Positions 1 to 7,349 are shown, numbered from the stretch's first letter. The stretch is 33,465 nucleotides of DNA from Candidatus Spechtbacteria bacterium RIFCSPLOWO2_12_FULL_38_22 (GCA_001820055.1 MHOK01000019.1:1-33465), one strand, 5' to 3'. Notes: generated by a model from the letters alone, not told the origin. A program made the numbers and translations.

Positions 1-253
1 AGGCAATACCTATTTGCCCATCCATTTCCAAAGGATTTAGACCTTCCATTTTTCTTTCATCCAACGATTTTTTTATAAGTGTTTTTTTTGCGACATAATA
101 CTGTCCGCCACTTTGTCTAACCTTATTGCGCAACCGTGTTAAAGAGTTAACATTTATACCTTTATAATCCGTAAATACAACAACTCGAGCACTGTCAAAA
201 GCTCTGTTTAATTCTTCTATAACTTCGCCTTTTTTTTGTTTTGTAATTGCCAT
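1..253 (-). CDS. rplJ: 50S ribosomal protein L10, N-terminal part (cut by window edge)
   Basis: The reading frame opens at an ATG at 253 and stays open to the window edge, giving 84 residues beginning MAITKQKKGEVIEEL. The segment ARVVVFTDYKGINVNSLTRL followed by GGQYYVAKKTLIKKSL is the usual N-terminal RNA-binding part of L10, which anchors the L7/L12 stalk on 23S rRNA. The C-terminal stalk-binding half lies outside the window. An L10 leader RNA and a good promoter lie directly upstream (328-452), which independently supports the call. No strong Shine-Dalgarno sequence is seen; AAGGA lies close to the ATG. The sequence before the start resembles the GAGC/GAAGCGAAC leaders found before several other genes here. 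Confidence 0.93.
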   Translation of the reverse strand, partial: MAITKQKKGEVIEELNRAFDSARVVVFTDYKGINVNSLTRLRNKVRQSGGQYYVAKKTLIKKSLDERKMEGLNPLEMDGQIGIA

Positions 254-327
254 GTTCCTTCGCTTTGCTCAGTCAAATTTAAAATTCAAAATTAAAAATT
301 TAAAATGACAAAGTAAAAATAAAAAAT

Positions 328-418
328 GCGGAATTTAACCGCAAAGAAAGTAGGTGTAATTATTAAATAATTACTACTTACCTCGGTGGGGCTTATGATC
401 GCCCACTGTCTACGGTAT
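328..418 (-). ncRNA. Ribosomal protein L10 leader with attenuator hairpin
   Basis: Read on the minus strand, the segment CCGTAGACAGTGGG, then CCCCACCGAGGT about ten bases later, matches the well-known L10 leader core: a GTGGG/CCCAC hairpin flanked by CCGTAGACA and CGAGGT. A second helix (AAGTAG...CTACTT with an AATTATT/AATAATT middle) follows. Next comes GCGG-TTAAATT-CCGC (328-342) followed by ATTTTTTATTTTT, which can act as a terminator. In known cases L10, or L10 with L12, binds this leader and represses its own operon. Placement immediately before rplJ agrees with that. The mechanism here is inferred from the family. Confidence 0.88.
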
Positions 419-423
419 TATCC

Positions 424-452
424 AGTTTAGCAAAACCCGAATAATAAGTCAA
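424..452 (-). promoter_or_regulatory. Sigma70-type promoter of rplJ operon
   Basis: On the minus strand TTGACT (447-452) and TAAACT (424-429) are separated by 17 bases. Transcription would start a few bases before the L10 leader. The promoter sits in the short gap after the mltG stop codon. Confidence 0.75.
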
Positions 453-460
453 CCCCCCTG

Positions 461-1501
461 CTATTTTAAATATGTTGCTTTATTTCTAATATGTTCTTCC
501 AAGGTTTCTGCAAAATGGGTAATATTATTTTTATCACTTAAATAATATAAATAATTATTGGCTTGCGGATTTAATGCCGCATTTATTGCTCTTAACCCTG
601 AATTTGCGATCGGAGCGGGCGGCAGTCCTGAATATTTATAAGTATTGAACAATGAATTTATAAGTTTGTCTTGGTTTGTTATTTGCCCTGTCTGTTTGTT
701 TGTTATATAAGCCAGCGTTGCATCAACCTGTAGAAGCATGTCCAAGTTAAGGCGGTTAGCCAACACTCCAGCTACAAGTTTCATGTCTTGCTCTGTTTGT
801 ACCTCTCGCTCAAGCAAAGAAGCAATAATCAAATATTCGTACGAAGTAAACTTTTTTGCTTGCCCGTCCGTAGCTTCACCAGCAGCGGAGCGTAGAAAAA
901 CCCACGCTTTTTTATCAAAGTTTTTTAAAAACTTATCCAAAACTTCTACCGCGCTCTCCCCTTTTCTGAACTCATACGTATCTGGAAATAAAAATCCTTC
1001 CAGCGAACTTGCCGAGATCTTGTTTAAAAATTCATATTTATAAATATCATAAGCTGACGCTGTAGATAAAGACGCCTGATTCAAAAATTCAATCTTACTT
1101 TCCAGCACTTCTTCTGCTTCTAGTTTTTGCGCAATCTGCTCGCTTGTAAAACCTTCCGGAATTGTAACCAGCGCAAAGCCGTTTATATCCCCTCCGCTGA
1201 CTACTGTGATTAGATCAGCAATACTTACAGGTGTATCTATCTCATAAACCCCCGCCTGCATTTTAGATGCTTTCCCATTTAAAAACGCATAAACTATAAA
1301 AAGTCCTCTATTTAAAATAAGTTCCTCTTTTTTAAATAAGTTAGCTATACCGCTTAAACTAGTTCCCTGCTCTATAATAACTATTTTTGTGCCAAACTCC
1401 CCATTGTGTTTATGCGCTTGATAGACTAAAAAACCCAAAATAGAGGTTATAAAAAAACCTAAAATTATTAACACTAAAAATATATTTTTAAAAAATCGCA
1501 T
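461..1501 (-). CDS. mltG: Endolytic murein transglycosylase MltG (YceG family)
   Basis: MltG cuts nascent peptidoglycan glycan strands at the outer face of the cytoplasmic membrane. The 346-residue protein has one N-terminal membrane anchor (about residues 7-28), a LysM-like stretch (about 38-100), and the YceG catalytic domain. Diagnostic motifs are EGFLFPDTY (168-176), ASLLEREV with the expected catalytic glutamate at 231, and a C-terminal YSGLPPAPIANSGLRAI. The length is normal for the family. The start is supported by AGGAGG eight to nine bases before the ATG. That Shine-Dalgarno lies inside the 3' arm of a hairpin that also looks like the terminator of the upstream HNH-like gene, so expression may depend on how that hairpin folds. 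Confidence 0.95.
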   Translation of the reverse strand: MRFFKNIFLVLIILGFFITSILGFLVYQAHKHNGEFGTKIVIIEQGTSLSGIANLFKKEELILNRGLFIVYAFLNGKASKMQAGVYEIDTPVSIADLITVVSGGDINGFALVTIPEGFTSEQIAQKLEAEEVLESKIEFLNQASLSTASAYDIYKYEFLNKISASSLEGFLFPDTYEFRKGESAVEVLDKFLKNFDKKAWVFLRSAAGEATDGQAKKFTSYEYLIIASLLEREVQTEQDMKLVAGVLANRLNLDMLLQVDATLAYITNKQTGQITNQDKLINSLFNTYKYSGLPPAPIANSGLRAINAALNPQANNYLYYLSDKNNITHFAETLEEHIRNKATYLK

Positions 1502-1538
1502 AATTAAAAACCTCCTAGTATTCTACTGCGCTAGGAGG
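1502..1538 (-). terminator. Terminator-like hairpin containing the mltG ribosome binding site
   Basis: Perfect 8-bp stem CCTCCTAG / CTAGGAGG (1511-1518 and 1531-1538) with a 12-base loop, followed on the minus strand by TTTTTAATT and then the mltG ATG. The 3' arm of the stem is the mltG Shine-Dalgarno, so the same hairpin could stop transcription from the HNH-like gene and block translation of read-through mltG mRNA. Confidence 0.65.
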
Positions 1539-1547
1539 TACTGCTAA

Positions 1548-2045
1548 CTATTCTTTTATTCTTTCGTCTAAAAGTCTGACTAATTGGTCGTAATCACGTT
1601 TTCCAACTTTTTTCATGATTAAGGCTTCATCCAATACGCGCCTTATATGTTTTCTATCGTGATTTCTGCGAGTAAATTTCTTAATGACCACCTCCATAAC
1701 TGTTCTTTTGGTAGCTTTTTTACCATATAAAGTATTCCAACTTGATGTCCTTTTTTCTATTCTCCCTCTGTGTGTGTCTTGTTCTTTTATTTCGTGGTGT
1801 GGATTAAAGACTTCCCAATCAAATAGTGCAAGGCGGGCAACCTCTCCAACTCGCATGTTGCCATGCAATCCATGCCAAGGAGCATGTTCCTCTTGTATGT
1901 TCCTATCTACCTCGTTTGGAAAACCGTCATCCCCACCACGACTTCTTGGGCGCGTATGATGGGAGTTACAACTTTTACACTTGTTGCCTTTAGTTTTAAA
2001 TTTACCACAAGTACATATTTTTCTTTCGGGACCCCTGTTTGCCAT
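1548..2045 (-). CDS. Small HNH-like nuclease-family protein with zinc ribbon
   Basis: A 165-residue protein. Its N-terminus carries a compact zinc-ribbon pattern, C11-x-C13 and C23-x2-C26. It is followed by HHTRPRSRGG (29-38), then N44, H54, H58 and a final GN (62-63). This spacing (HH, SRGG, N, H, WH, N) resembles HNH/ββα-metal folds found in many short CPR proteins. The C-terminal half is basic and helical (KKFTRRNHDRKHIRRVLDEA), as in a nucleic-acid-binding tail. An AAGAGG Shine-Dalgarno six bases upstream supports the ATG at 2045. The nuclease assignment is by motif only; substrate and role are unknown. It precedes mltG with a hairpin between them. Confidence 0.6.
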   Translation of the reverse strand: MANRGPERKICTCGKFKTKGNKCKSCNSHHTRPRSRGGDDGFPNEVDRNIQEEHAPWHGLHGNMRVGEVARLALFDWEVFNPHHEIKEQDTHRGRIEKRTSSWNTLYGKKATKRTVMEVVIKKFTRRNHDRKHIRRVLDEALIMKKVGKRDYDQLVRLLDERIKE

Positions 2046-2111
2046 GCAGACCTCTTTTGATAACTGCTATCATAATAACATATCTTATACCTACTGACAG
2101 GGGGTCTAAAA

Positions 2112-2139
2112 TAAAAAACCCCGTGCCTTGCGCGGGGTT
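2112..2139 (-). terminator. Rho-independent terminator of the phosphoesterase-like gene
   Basis: On the minus strand AACCCCG...CGGGGTT forms a GC-rich stem followed by TTTTTTATTTT, just after the stop codon at 2161. It separates the phosphoesterase-like gene from the HNH-like gene. Confidence 0.85.
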
Positions 2140-2160
2140 GTAACTATTATGTCGTAATTA

Positions 2161-4194
2161 TTATATGGAAAGCGATTTTAACAACTCTCCTTTGATGCTT
2201 GAGCCATCAGGAAGTTCTGTAAGCCCATCTTCTGGCGCATTATCAAAGAACACTGATGTTTTAAAAATTCTACCTTCATGAGAATAAATCTTAGCTACAA
2301 CAACTCCTGTATCAACAGTTTTATTCTTACCGTCTTCAAAGTCGGTTCCTGAAACCAGCGTACCTGCCTGAAGAGCTAGACGCTGGCCCTTCTCTTCTTC
2401 CCACTGCAGTACCTGAATACCAACATGGAAGTTTGCAAATATAAGAACTTTTCCGTTCGTGTCAGCAAGAGTTTGTTGTGCACGACCAGAAGATGTCGTC
2501 ATTCTTCCCATTTCTGGATGTCTCATACTTAGCGTAATACCAGATGGCAAAGTGCTTTCTCTTCCATAAATAATATGCGCAGAGACAACCTCCTGAACAT
2601 TGCCAAACGTCAATTTATATTTAGCAAGCTCTCCGTATATTCCATTTTCTAATTCCCTCTTGAGGTGAAGAATAAAGATACTCAATGGTTCCATCCCGAG
2701 GTCCAAAACCCATTTATCGTGGTTGCCTTCAATATAGTAAAATAGCAAGAGAGCGTCTCTTACCAACCTCTCAATTGCCTGTGGTGTAGGTTTTTTACCA
2801 AGACTACTAATCTTCTTTTCAAGCCTAGCGCGGAATACCTTAAGTATCACGCTTGCAACTAAGTCTGCTGCTAATTCTTCTTGAATATTGTAGTTAAAAC
2901 CAGCATAAACTTCACCCCTCAAATGAAGGTTGTGTTTAAGTCCTGCAATAAAATCTCCAGCGCCGACTAAGCATTTAATATCGTTTTCGAGTATGAGCTG
3001 GGGAACCCTGTTAGCAAAAAAATCATATTGAGTTTTTCTGTACCCTGCATGAAGGCACCCAAATGCCAAAACCGAATCTTCTTTAAGCCCTTCCAGCGAT
3101 GGAAGTCCGAATCTCAACTTTCTTTGTAGCCATCTAGATTCAATATCGTATTTGCCCTTCCCGCCGACCCTGTCTTGAGTAATTGCTGGCTGTAGCCCGC
3201 TTTCCTCATATGCCTTTATTTCCTTCTCAATAGTATCTCTGCCAAACGGTAATGCATCTTCCAGCATACCGATAGTTACTGGTCTATTTTGCACAACCCG
3301 CAAGATTTCTCTTTGTCTTTCAGTAGCTTTTTCAGGAATAGGAAAATGACTTCTTTCTTTGGATGTTAAATCTTTAAAACTGTATATAGTAACACGGGGC
3401 TGAGAATTGGAATCCCCATTAAACTCAACAATCATAACGCCAATCTGATTTTCGAACTTCGTAACTTCCTGTAACTTGTGTAGACCAGGAGGCGTAACCC
3501 TTGGCCTCGAAAGTTCACCAGCAGGACGATAAACGCTTACAGCACCGCAATCTGCGACCCAAAGGCTTGGCAAGCCCTTATCTGACTGTATCTCTTTATC
3601 TTCCACAAGTCTATCCGGGGCTGTAGAGAAATACTTACTCCTCCAAGGAGCTTTCTCTGGAAGTACTACCCAAAAGTCCTGATTCGTACCCTTAATCGGG
3701 AAACGGCCGCTAGTCTCATCCCAGAATCTAATGTCTGTCCTAAGCTCATGCAACCTGACTGCAATTTCGTATCCAATAGCACCGTCGTATGCCGGAACAG
3801 AAGAAATTACAAGGTAAATCTTTAAAGCTTTACCTTGGTCATTCTTAAAAACAGGAATAAGATCTGCAAGTTCTTTGGCAATATCTTCAACTAGGGCTTT
3901 GTGTGTATCTTCCAATATCTCTTGCCGTGTTAGAACATGTTCGCGCTCTTCAGACTTCTTTCCTGCCTGCGCAACTCTCTTGCTCTTATTTTTTTCTATC
4001 AATTCATCTACAAGTTTTTTATTGCGTTTGCGAAAATCACGCATAGAAACAAGCCCGCCGGCAATTACAATAAAATCAACTTGTTCATATTTAAAAACTT
4101 TCGCCGCAGCTTCCAGTAATCCCTTTCTAAAACCCTGACTTAAGTAATCTATTCGGGATAAAAATCCCACTCTTTGTTTATGTCGTGCTGTCAT
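2161..4194 (-). CDS. Large divergent metallophosphoesterase-like protein
   Basis: A 677-residue soluble protein. The C-terminal half (about 370-650) follows the calcineurin-like phosphoesterase order: FGCLHAG (378-384), GAGDF (411-415), YIEGNHDKW (487-495), a histidine at 540 or 559, and IFANFHVG (585-592). Two usual metal ligands look changed: the motif I aspartate is cysteine 380, and the first histidine of GHxH is asparagine 588. The N-terminal half (1-270) contains alternating hydrophobic strands such as VDFIVIAGGLVS but no clear motif. Residues 290-345 look like a winged-helix segment (ATERQREILRVV...). GAGGAGG before the ATG is a strong Shine-Dalgarno. Substrate is unknown; a nucleic-acid role is plausible because of the helix-turn-helix-like middle, but this is inference. 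Confidence 0.6.
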   Translation of the reverse strand: MTARHKQRVGFLSRIDYLSQGFRKGLLEAAAKVFKYEQVDFIVIAGGLVSMRDFRKRNKKLVDELIEKNKSKRVAQAGKKSEEREHVLTRQEILEDTHKALVEDIAKELADLIPVFKNDQGKALKIYLVISSVPAYDGAIGYEIAVRLHELRTDIRFWDETSGRFPIKGTNQDFWVVLPEKAPWRSKYFSTAPDRLVEDKEIQSDKGLPSLWVADCGAVSVYRPAGELSRPRVTPPGLHKLQEVTKFENQIGVMIVEFNGDSNSQPRVTIYSFKDLTSKERSHFPIPEKATERQREILRVVQNRPVTIGMLEDALPFGRDTIEKEIKAYEESGLQPAITQDRVGGKGKYDIESRWLQRKLRFGLPSLEGLKEDSVLAFGCLHAGYRKTQYDFFANRVPQLILENDIKCLVGAGDFIAGLKHNLHLRGEVYAGFNYNIQEELAADLVASVILKVFRARLEKKISSLGKKPTPQAIERLVRDALLLFYYIEGNHDKWVLDLGMEPLSIFILHLKRELENGIYGELAKYKLTFGNVQEVVSAHIIYGRESTLPSGITLSMRHPEMGRMTTSSGRAQQTLADTNGKVLIFANFHVGIQVLQWEEEKGQRLALQAGTLVSGTDFEDGKNKTVDTGVVVAKIYSHEGRIFKTSVFFDNAPEDGLTELPDGSSIKGELLKSLSI

Positions 4195-4338
4195 CTCTTC
4201 CTCCTCGTTTGGGTTGGGAAGGAACTGCCTTCAATATATACCATTTTTTTAGATTTGTAAACCCTGCGTAATATATCATGACCTTCGTAACACCCTTTAG
4301 TATCACGAAGAAAATAATGTCTATCTTTTACGCTTCGC

Positions 4339-4379
4339 TAAGTAAAAATAGTGGGGTCTGACCCCACTATTTTTACTTA
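4339..4379. repeat. 41-base near-perfect palindrome (GGGGTC/GACCCC core)
   Basis: Two perfect 20-base arms with a single central T: the outer part reads TAAGTAAAAATAGT, the inner core GTGGGGTC-T-GACCCCAC. It lies in the 232-base gap between the phosphoesterase-like gene and the guaB-family gene, with no gene in it. It is far longer than a normal terminator and has no T-tract of its own. Confidence 0.85.
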
Positions 4380-4392
4380 ACTTTATAATTTA

Positions 4393-4420
4393 TAAAAAAT
4401 CCGCACAGATTGTGCGGATT
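4393..4420 (-). terminator. Rho-independent terminator of the guaB-family gene
   Basis: On the minus strand AATCCGCACA-ATC-TGTGCGGATT is followed by TTTT, starting 7 bases after the stop codon. Confidence 0.85.
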
Positions 4421-4426
4421 AAAACT

Positions 4427-5944
4427 TTATGTAGTAAAACTTGAAAGATCATGCGGGTTACCTTCACGATTCCCAGCATTTGTAACTCTTACATACTGCC
4501 CAGCGTTACAAGCTTCCCAAAGCTCTTCAATAGTACGTACTCCCAAATACGTCATACAACTGCGCAAACCACCCGTAATTTCCCGAATTGCGTCTTTGGC
4601 GCTTCCCGTATAATCAACAAATCCAGTTTCAACACCCTCTGCGTGCACATTATTATATACGTATTCCCATCTTGATTCTGGGTCCACGTCTGAAAGCTTG
4701 CCTTGGATTCTATCAAATTTACGTTTTGCGTCATCAGATGCAAGACCTCTGTGATATTTAACTAATCTACCATTAATTTTTTTTACCTCAGGTGGACTTT
4801 CGTCTGTTCCTGCAAGAACCTTACCCAAAACTACAGCCGATGCCCCAGCAAAAAGCGCCTTATTCAAATGATGCGGTCTACTTACTCCCCCATCGCTAAG
4901 TATAAATTTACCCTGCTTGCGAGCAACACCTTGACTCATGCGCAAAGAGGTAAATAACGGAATTCCAACACCTGCAACTACGCGTGTCTCACAGATAGAC
5001 CCGGGCCCTACGCCCACAAGTGCTGTATCTGCGCCTGCGTCAAACAAACGAGCTGTTCCGTTTTCTTCCGCCACAACGCCTGCGGCTAAATCAACATTCG
5101 GATAATCGTTCTTTAAATCTCTTAATGCTTCTAGAGCCACTTTCAAATACCCATTTGCAATCGCGAGCACCAGCATATCGGCTCCTGCATCAACCAGAGC
5201 GCCAGCCCTTTCCATCATACCTTTGCCAAGTCCTATTGCCGCTCCAACTACTAAACGACCTTCTGTATCGCGAACCGCAAGCTTGTTCTGAATACGCAAA
5301 ATGCTTTTTTTACTGATTAAACCGGTAACCTGATTCCGATCGTCTACAAGCGGAATCTTTTTAATACGATGGCGCAACATTAACTCAACTGCTTCTTCCA
5401 TACTTGTGGATAAAGAACCTGTAATCAATCTGTCCAACGGCGTCATCACATCTTTTGCAGTTAACCGCTCTCTGCTCTTTATTCGCCATAAATCTACATC
5501 GTGCTCTGAAACAACGCCTATCAATTTTCCGCTTTCATCTACAACCAAAAACCCGCCAACTCCTCTCTCTTTAGATTCCTGTTTTATCATCTCTAGCGAA
5601 GTGTCCAAAGAAACGGTATAGGGATTTGGAATAATTAAACTTTCTGCTCTTTTTACCAATCCAACTTCCTCAACCTGCTCTTCTATGCCTAGGTGTCTAT
5701 GAATAATTCCCATTCCACCGTTGCGCGCGCACTCAATGGCCATCCTGCTCTCACAAACCGTATCCATGTAAGAAGCAATAATCGGGAGTTTCAATGTAAT
5801 ATGCGGCGAAATCTGGCTGAACAAACTAATTTCGGGATCTCTACGAGATGGTATGTCAGACTCTTCCTTTGGATAAATACTTATATCGTCAAAAGTTAGT
5901 GCTGTGCGAATATTTGCAAGCTCTCGAGCTAATTCCTCATCCAT
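4427..5944 (-). CDS. guaB: IMP dehydrogenase-family protein with CBS domains, GMP-reductase-like features
   Basis: IMP dehydrogenase oxidises IMP to XMP with NAD, the first step from IMP to GMP. The chosen start gives 505 residues (MDEELARELANIR); AAGGTGA sits just before it, while the longer frame to 6004 has no support. A TIM barrel begins with LTFDDISIYP, is interrupted by a CBS pair (about residues 105-225), and contains the catalytic loop GPGSICETR with cysteine 318. SDGGVSRP and GGLRSCMTYLGV complete the pattern. Oddities: the NAD-site aspartate in the usual DSSQG/DTAHG stretch is absent (AIANGY, 261-266), as in GMP reductase (ANGY). The flap has Arg425-Trp426 where IMPDH normally has Arg-Tyr. 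The CBS insert and the EG motif of the flap favour IMPDH, but substrate specificity is less certain than usual. Confidence 0.82.
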   Translation of the reverse strand: MDEELARELANIRTALTFDDISIYPKEESDIPSRRDPEISLFSQISPHITLKLPIIASYMDTVCESRMAIECARNGGMGIIHRHLGIEEQVEEVGLVKRAESLIIPNPYTVSLDTSLEMIKQESKERGVGGFLVVDESGKLIGVVSEHDVDLWRIKSRERLTAKDVMTPLDRLITGSLSTSMEEAVELMLRHRIKKIPLVDDRNQVTGLISKKSILRIQNKLAVRDTEGRLVVGAAIGLGKGMMERAGALVDAGADMLVLAIANGYLKVALEALRDLKNDYPNVDLAAGVVAEENGTARLFDAGADTALVGVGPGSICETRVVAGVGIPLFTSLRMSQGVARKQGKFILSDGGVSRPHHLNKALFAGASAVVLGKVLAGTDESPPEVKKINGRLVKYHRGLASDDAKRKFDRIQGKLSDVDPESRWEYVYNNVHAEGVETGFVDYTGSAKDAIREITGGLRSCMTYLGVRTIEELWEACNAGQYVRVTNAGNREGNPHDLSSFTT

Positions 5945-6031
5945 ATTTTCACCTTGCCTTTTAAGTACCGAGTGAATTATAACAGATACAATCTTCGCAC
6001 ACAAGAAAAGCCAACAATAATTTTTTTAAAC

Positions 6032-6059
6032 TTGACTTAGAAGTTTTATATGCTATAGT
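6032..6059 (+). promoter_or_regulatory. Sigma70-type promoter of the DUF454 gene
   Basis: TTGACT (6032-6037) and TATAGT (6054-6059) with a 16-base spacer, 30 bases before the GTG start at 6089. Confidence 0.75.
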
Positions 6060-6088
6060 GATAATAGTTTTTACGAAAGAGAGGTGGC

Positions 6089-6394
6089 GTGCATAACCTC
6101 AAAAAAGTTCCCTACAAAATCCTAAACTTTTTTTACTTAGTTGTGGGATTTGTTTTGTTAGTTATTGGTGTCGCGGGTTTGTTTCTCCCAGTACTTCCCG
6201 GTATCGTGCTCATAATTTTTTCAATGGGCTTCATAGCAAAAGGTTCGCCACGCTTTCACAAATGGATTGAGAAAAAAAAACTTTACCAGTCACTGCAGTC
6301 AAAAAGAGAATCTATGCCCAAGTGGCTCAAGCTTCTAGGTATACTCTTCTTGATGGCAATGTCTATTTTTATGTATATTAAAATCCTAGGATAA
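6089..6394 (+). CDS. DUF454/YbaN-family small inner-membrane protein
   Basis: A 101-residue protein with two membrane segments near the N-terminus (about 14-48) and a third near the C-terminus (about 80-99). The motif GVAGLFLPVLPG followed by AKGSPRFHKWI matches the DUF454 (YbaN) pattern GxxGxxLPxLP ... SPRxHxW. The function of this family is not established. Translation begins at GTG, supported by GAGAGGTGG just upstream and by a good promoter. The stop codon lies inside the terminator hairpin. It is transcribed opposite to its neighbours, divergent from the guaB-family gene. Confidence 0.75.
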   Translation: MHNLKKVPYKILNFFYLVVGFVLLVIGVAGLFLPVLPGIVLIIFSMGFIAKGSPRFHKWIEKKKLYQSLQSKRESMPKWLKLLGILFLMAMSIFMYIKILG

Positions 6395-6409
6395 ATCCTA
6401 GGATTTTAA
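6378..6409 (+). terminator. Terminator hairpin overlapping the DUF454 stop codon
   Basis: Perfect 14-bp inverted repeat (TTAAAATCCTAGGA / TCCTAGGATTTTAA) with a TAAA loop that includes the TAA stop; AAATTTTT follows. Confidence 0.75.
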
Positions 6410-6412
6410 ATT

Positions 6413-6440
6413 TTTAAAAAAAAGCGGCTAATGCCGCTTT
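6413..6440 (-). terminator. Terminator of the 58-residue unknown gene
   Basis: On the minus strand AAAGCGGC-ATTA-GCCGCTTT is followed by a run of T, 7 bases after the stop codon at 6447. Confidence 0.85.
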
Positions 6441-6446
6441 AATAAT

Positions 6447-6623
6447 TTAACTGATTTGCCTAAACAACCTACTATTTATAATGTGGCTATAATTTTCTTG
6501 TACTTTTCTTTTAGCTTCTTCGTCATTTTCCGCAAAAAACTCAATAATGGCTGGCTCAAAAATAGCAGCAAATAAACCACGACTTCCCGTAGACCTTATG
6601 CCATGAAGTACATACATTTGCAT
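6447..6623 (-). CDS. Small protein of unknown function (58 residues)
   Basis: The frame starts MQMYVLHGIRSTGSRGLF and ends SRLFRQIS. AGGAGA lies six bases before the ATG, and a strong terminator follows the stop, so it is a complete transcription unit although short. The sequence has a hydrophobic first third, an acidic-basic helical middle (FFAENDEEAKRKVQENY) and no cysteines. No family is recognised. It lies between the convergent DUF454 gene and tRNA-Trp. Confidence 0.6.
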   Translation of the reverse strand: MQMYVLHGIRSTGSRGLFAAIFEPAIIEFFAENDEEAKRKVQENYSHIINSRLFRQIS

Positions 6624-6765
6624 ATGAATCTCCTGTAATAACTATGCACTTTATAACATATGCCATAAATAAAGTAAAGAACGAGAATAAGCCAAAATCA
6701 TTCTTGAAAGAGGGTTTTGGTTCTGGCAGGAACGGTGAGAAAAAAGGGGGGTTTTAAATTTTTAG

Positions 6766-6838
6766 CAGGGGTGCTCGGATTCGAACCGAGAGTAATGCTT
6801 TTGGAGAGCATTGTGTTAGCCATTAACACCACACCCCC
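6766..6838 (-). tRNA. tRNA-Trp (CCA)
   Basis: A 73-base cloverleaf on the minus strand: acceptor GGGGGTG/CACCCCT, anticodon stem ATGCT/AGCAT enclosing CTCCAAA (anticodon CCA), T arm CTCGG-TTCGAAT-CCGAG. Discriminator base is G, as expected for Trp. The 3' CCA is not encoded. Confidence 0.93.
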
Positions 6839-6857
6839 TAATTTCCATTGTTCTTTC

Positions 6858-6881
6858 CTAATTAGCTAAAAAGCTAATTAG
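6858..6881. repeat. AT-rich hairpin after rpmG (CTAATTAGCT family)
   Basis: Perfect 10-bp inverted repeat CTAATTAGCT-AAAA-AGCTAATTAG. A related TTAGCTAG/CTAATTAGC cluster follows prfA at 13337-13367. There is no T-run after the stem on the minus strand, so it is a weak terminator for rpmG at best. Confidence 0.6.
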
Positions 6882-6899
6882 CTAAGAAGCTCTTTGTTT

Positions 6900-7070
6900 T
6901 TATTTTTTCTTTTTCTTTCTGCCTTCTTTATGCGACGTACGGCTTGTACAACTTCTACAAAACTTATTGAACTCTAAACTACGCTCCACTTTCTTTTTGT
7001 TTTTAGAAGTCCAATAGTTCGTATTACCGCATTTAGAACATTGTAGTTTTACTAAATTATCTTGGGACAT
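6900..7070 (-). CDS. rpmG: 50S ribosomal protein L33
   Basis: A 56-residue protein of the large subunit. It carries the L33 zinc ribbon C11-x2-C14 and C38-x2-C41 with the family signature CSKCGNTNYWTSKNKK ... NKFCRSCTSRTSHKE, and ends in a lysine run. The length is normal for the zinc-binding (C+) form. No Shine-Dalgarno is present before the ATG. The 18-bp perfect hairpin at 7078-7115 ends eight bases from the start codon, so initiation may be influenced by that structure or by RNA processing between it and the tRNA genes upstream. Confidence 0.95.
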   Translation of the reverse strand: MSQDNLVKLQCSKCGNTNYWTSKNKKKVERSLEFNKFCRSCTSRTSHKEGRKKKKK

Positions 7071-7077
7071 ATTTTAT

Positions 7078-7115
7078 TTTCTAAACGCCTCAACGCCCGT
7101 TGAGGCGTTTAGAAA
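7078..7115 (-). repeat. 18-bp perfect hairpin between tRNA-Thr and rpmG
   Basis: Arms TTTCTAAACGCCTCAACG and CGTTGAGGCGTTTAGAAA with a two-base centre. On the minus strand it ends in AAAATAAAAT before the rpmG ATG, so it is not a classic terminator. It may be a processing or regulatory stem in a tRNA-rpmG transcript. Confidence 0.75.
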
Positions 7116-7118
7116 TGG

Positions 7119-7192
7119 AGCCGCCTCTCGGATTCGAACCGAGGACCTACGGTTTACAAAACCGTTGCTCTGGCCAGCTGAGCTAAGGCGGC
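7119..7192 (-). tRNA. tRNA-Thr (TGT)
   Basis: A 74-base cloverleaf on the minus strand: acceptor GCCGCCT/AGGCGGC, D arm AGCTCAGCTGGCCAGAGC, anticodon stem ACGGT/ACCGT with loop TTTGTAA (anticodon TGT), T arm CTCGG-TTCGAAT-CCGAG. No encoded CCA. Confidence 0.95.
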
Positions 7193-7225
7193 GAATAAAA
7201 AAATTAAAAATCTTGACAATGTGGG

Positions 7226-7299
7226 TGCGCGCTGAGGGACTCGAACCCCCGACCTCCTCGGTGTAAACGAGGCGCTCTAGCCAGCTGAGCTAAGCGCGC
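7226..7299 (-). tRNA. tRNA-Val (TAC)
   Basis: A 74-base cloverleaf on the minus strand: acceptor GCGCGCT/AGCGCGC, anticodon stem CCTCG/CGAGG with loop TTTACAC (anticodon TAC), T arm GGGGG-TTCGAGT-CCCTC, discriminator A. CCA is not encoded (A then CCC). Confidence 0.95.
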
Positions 7300-7329
7300 G
7301 TGTATGTTTATGTTGAACTAAGCGAAAGT

Positions 7330-7349
7330 GTGCAGGGTGAGGGATTCGA
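7330..7349 (-). repeat. Duplicated 3' end of tRNA-Tyr (20 bp direct repeat)
   Basis: The 20 bases here are identical to 7511-7530, which form the 3' acceptor strand and part of the T arm of tRNA-Tyr. The two copies frame about 160 bases that hold no gene. Such a short repeat of a tRNA 3' end is the usual footprint of site-specific integration, but no integrase is nearby and the element may be a decayed remnant. Confidence 0.7.
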
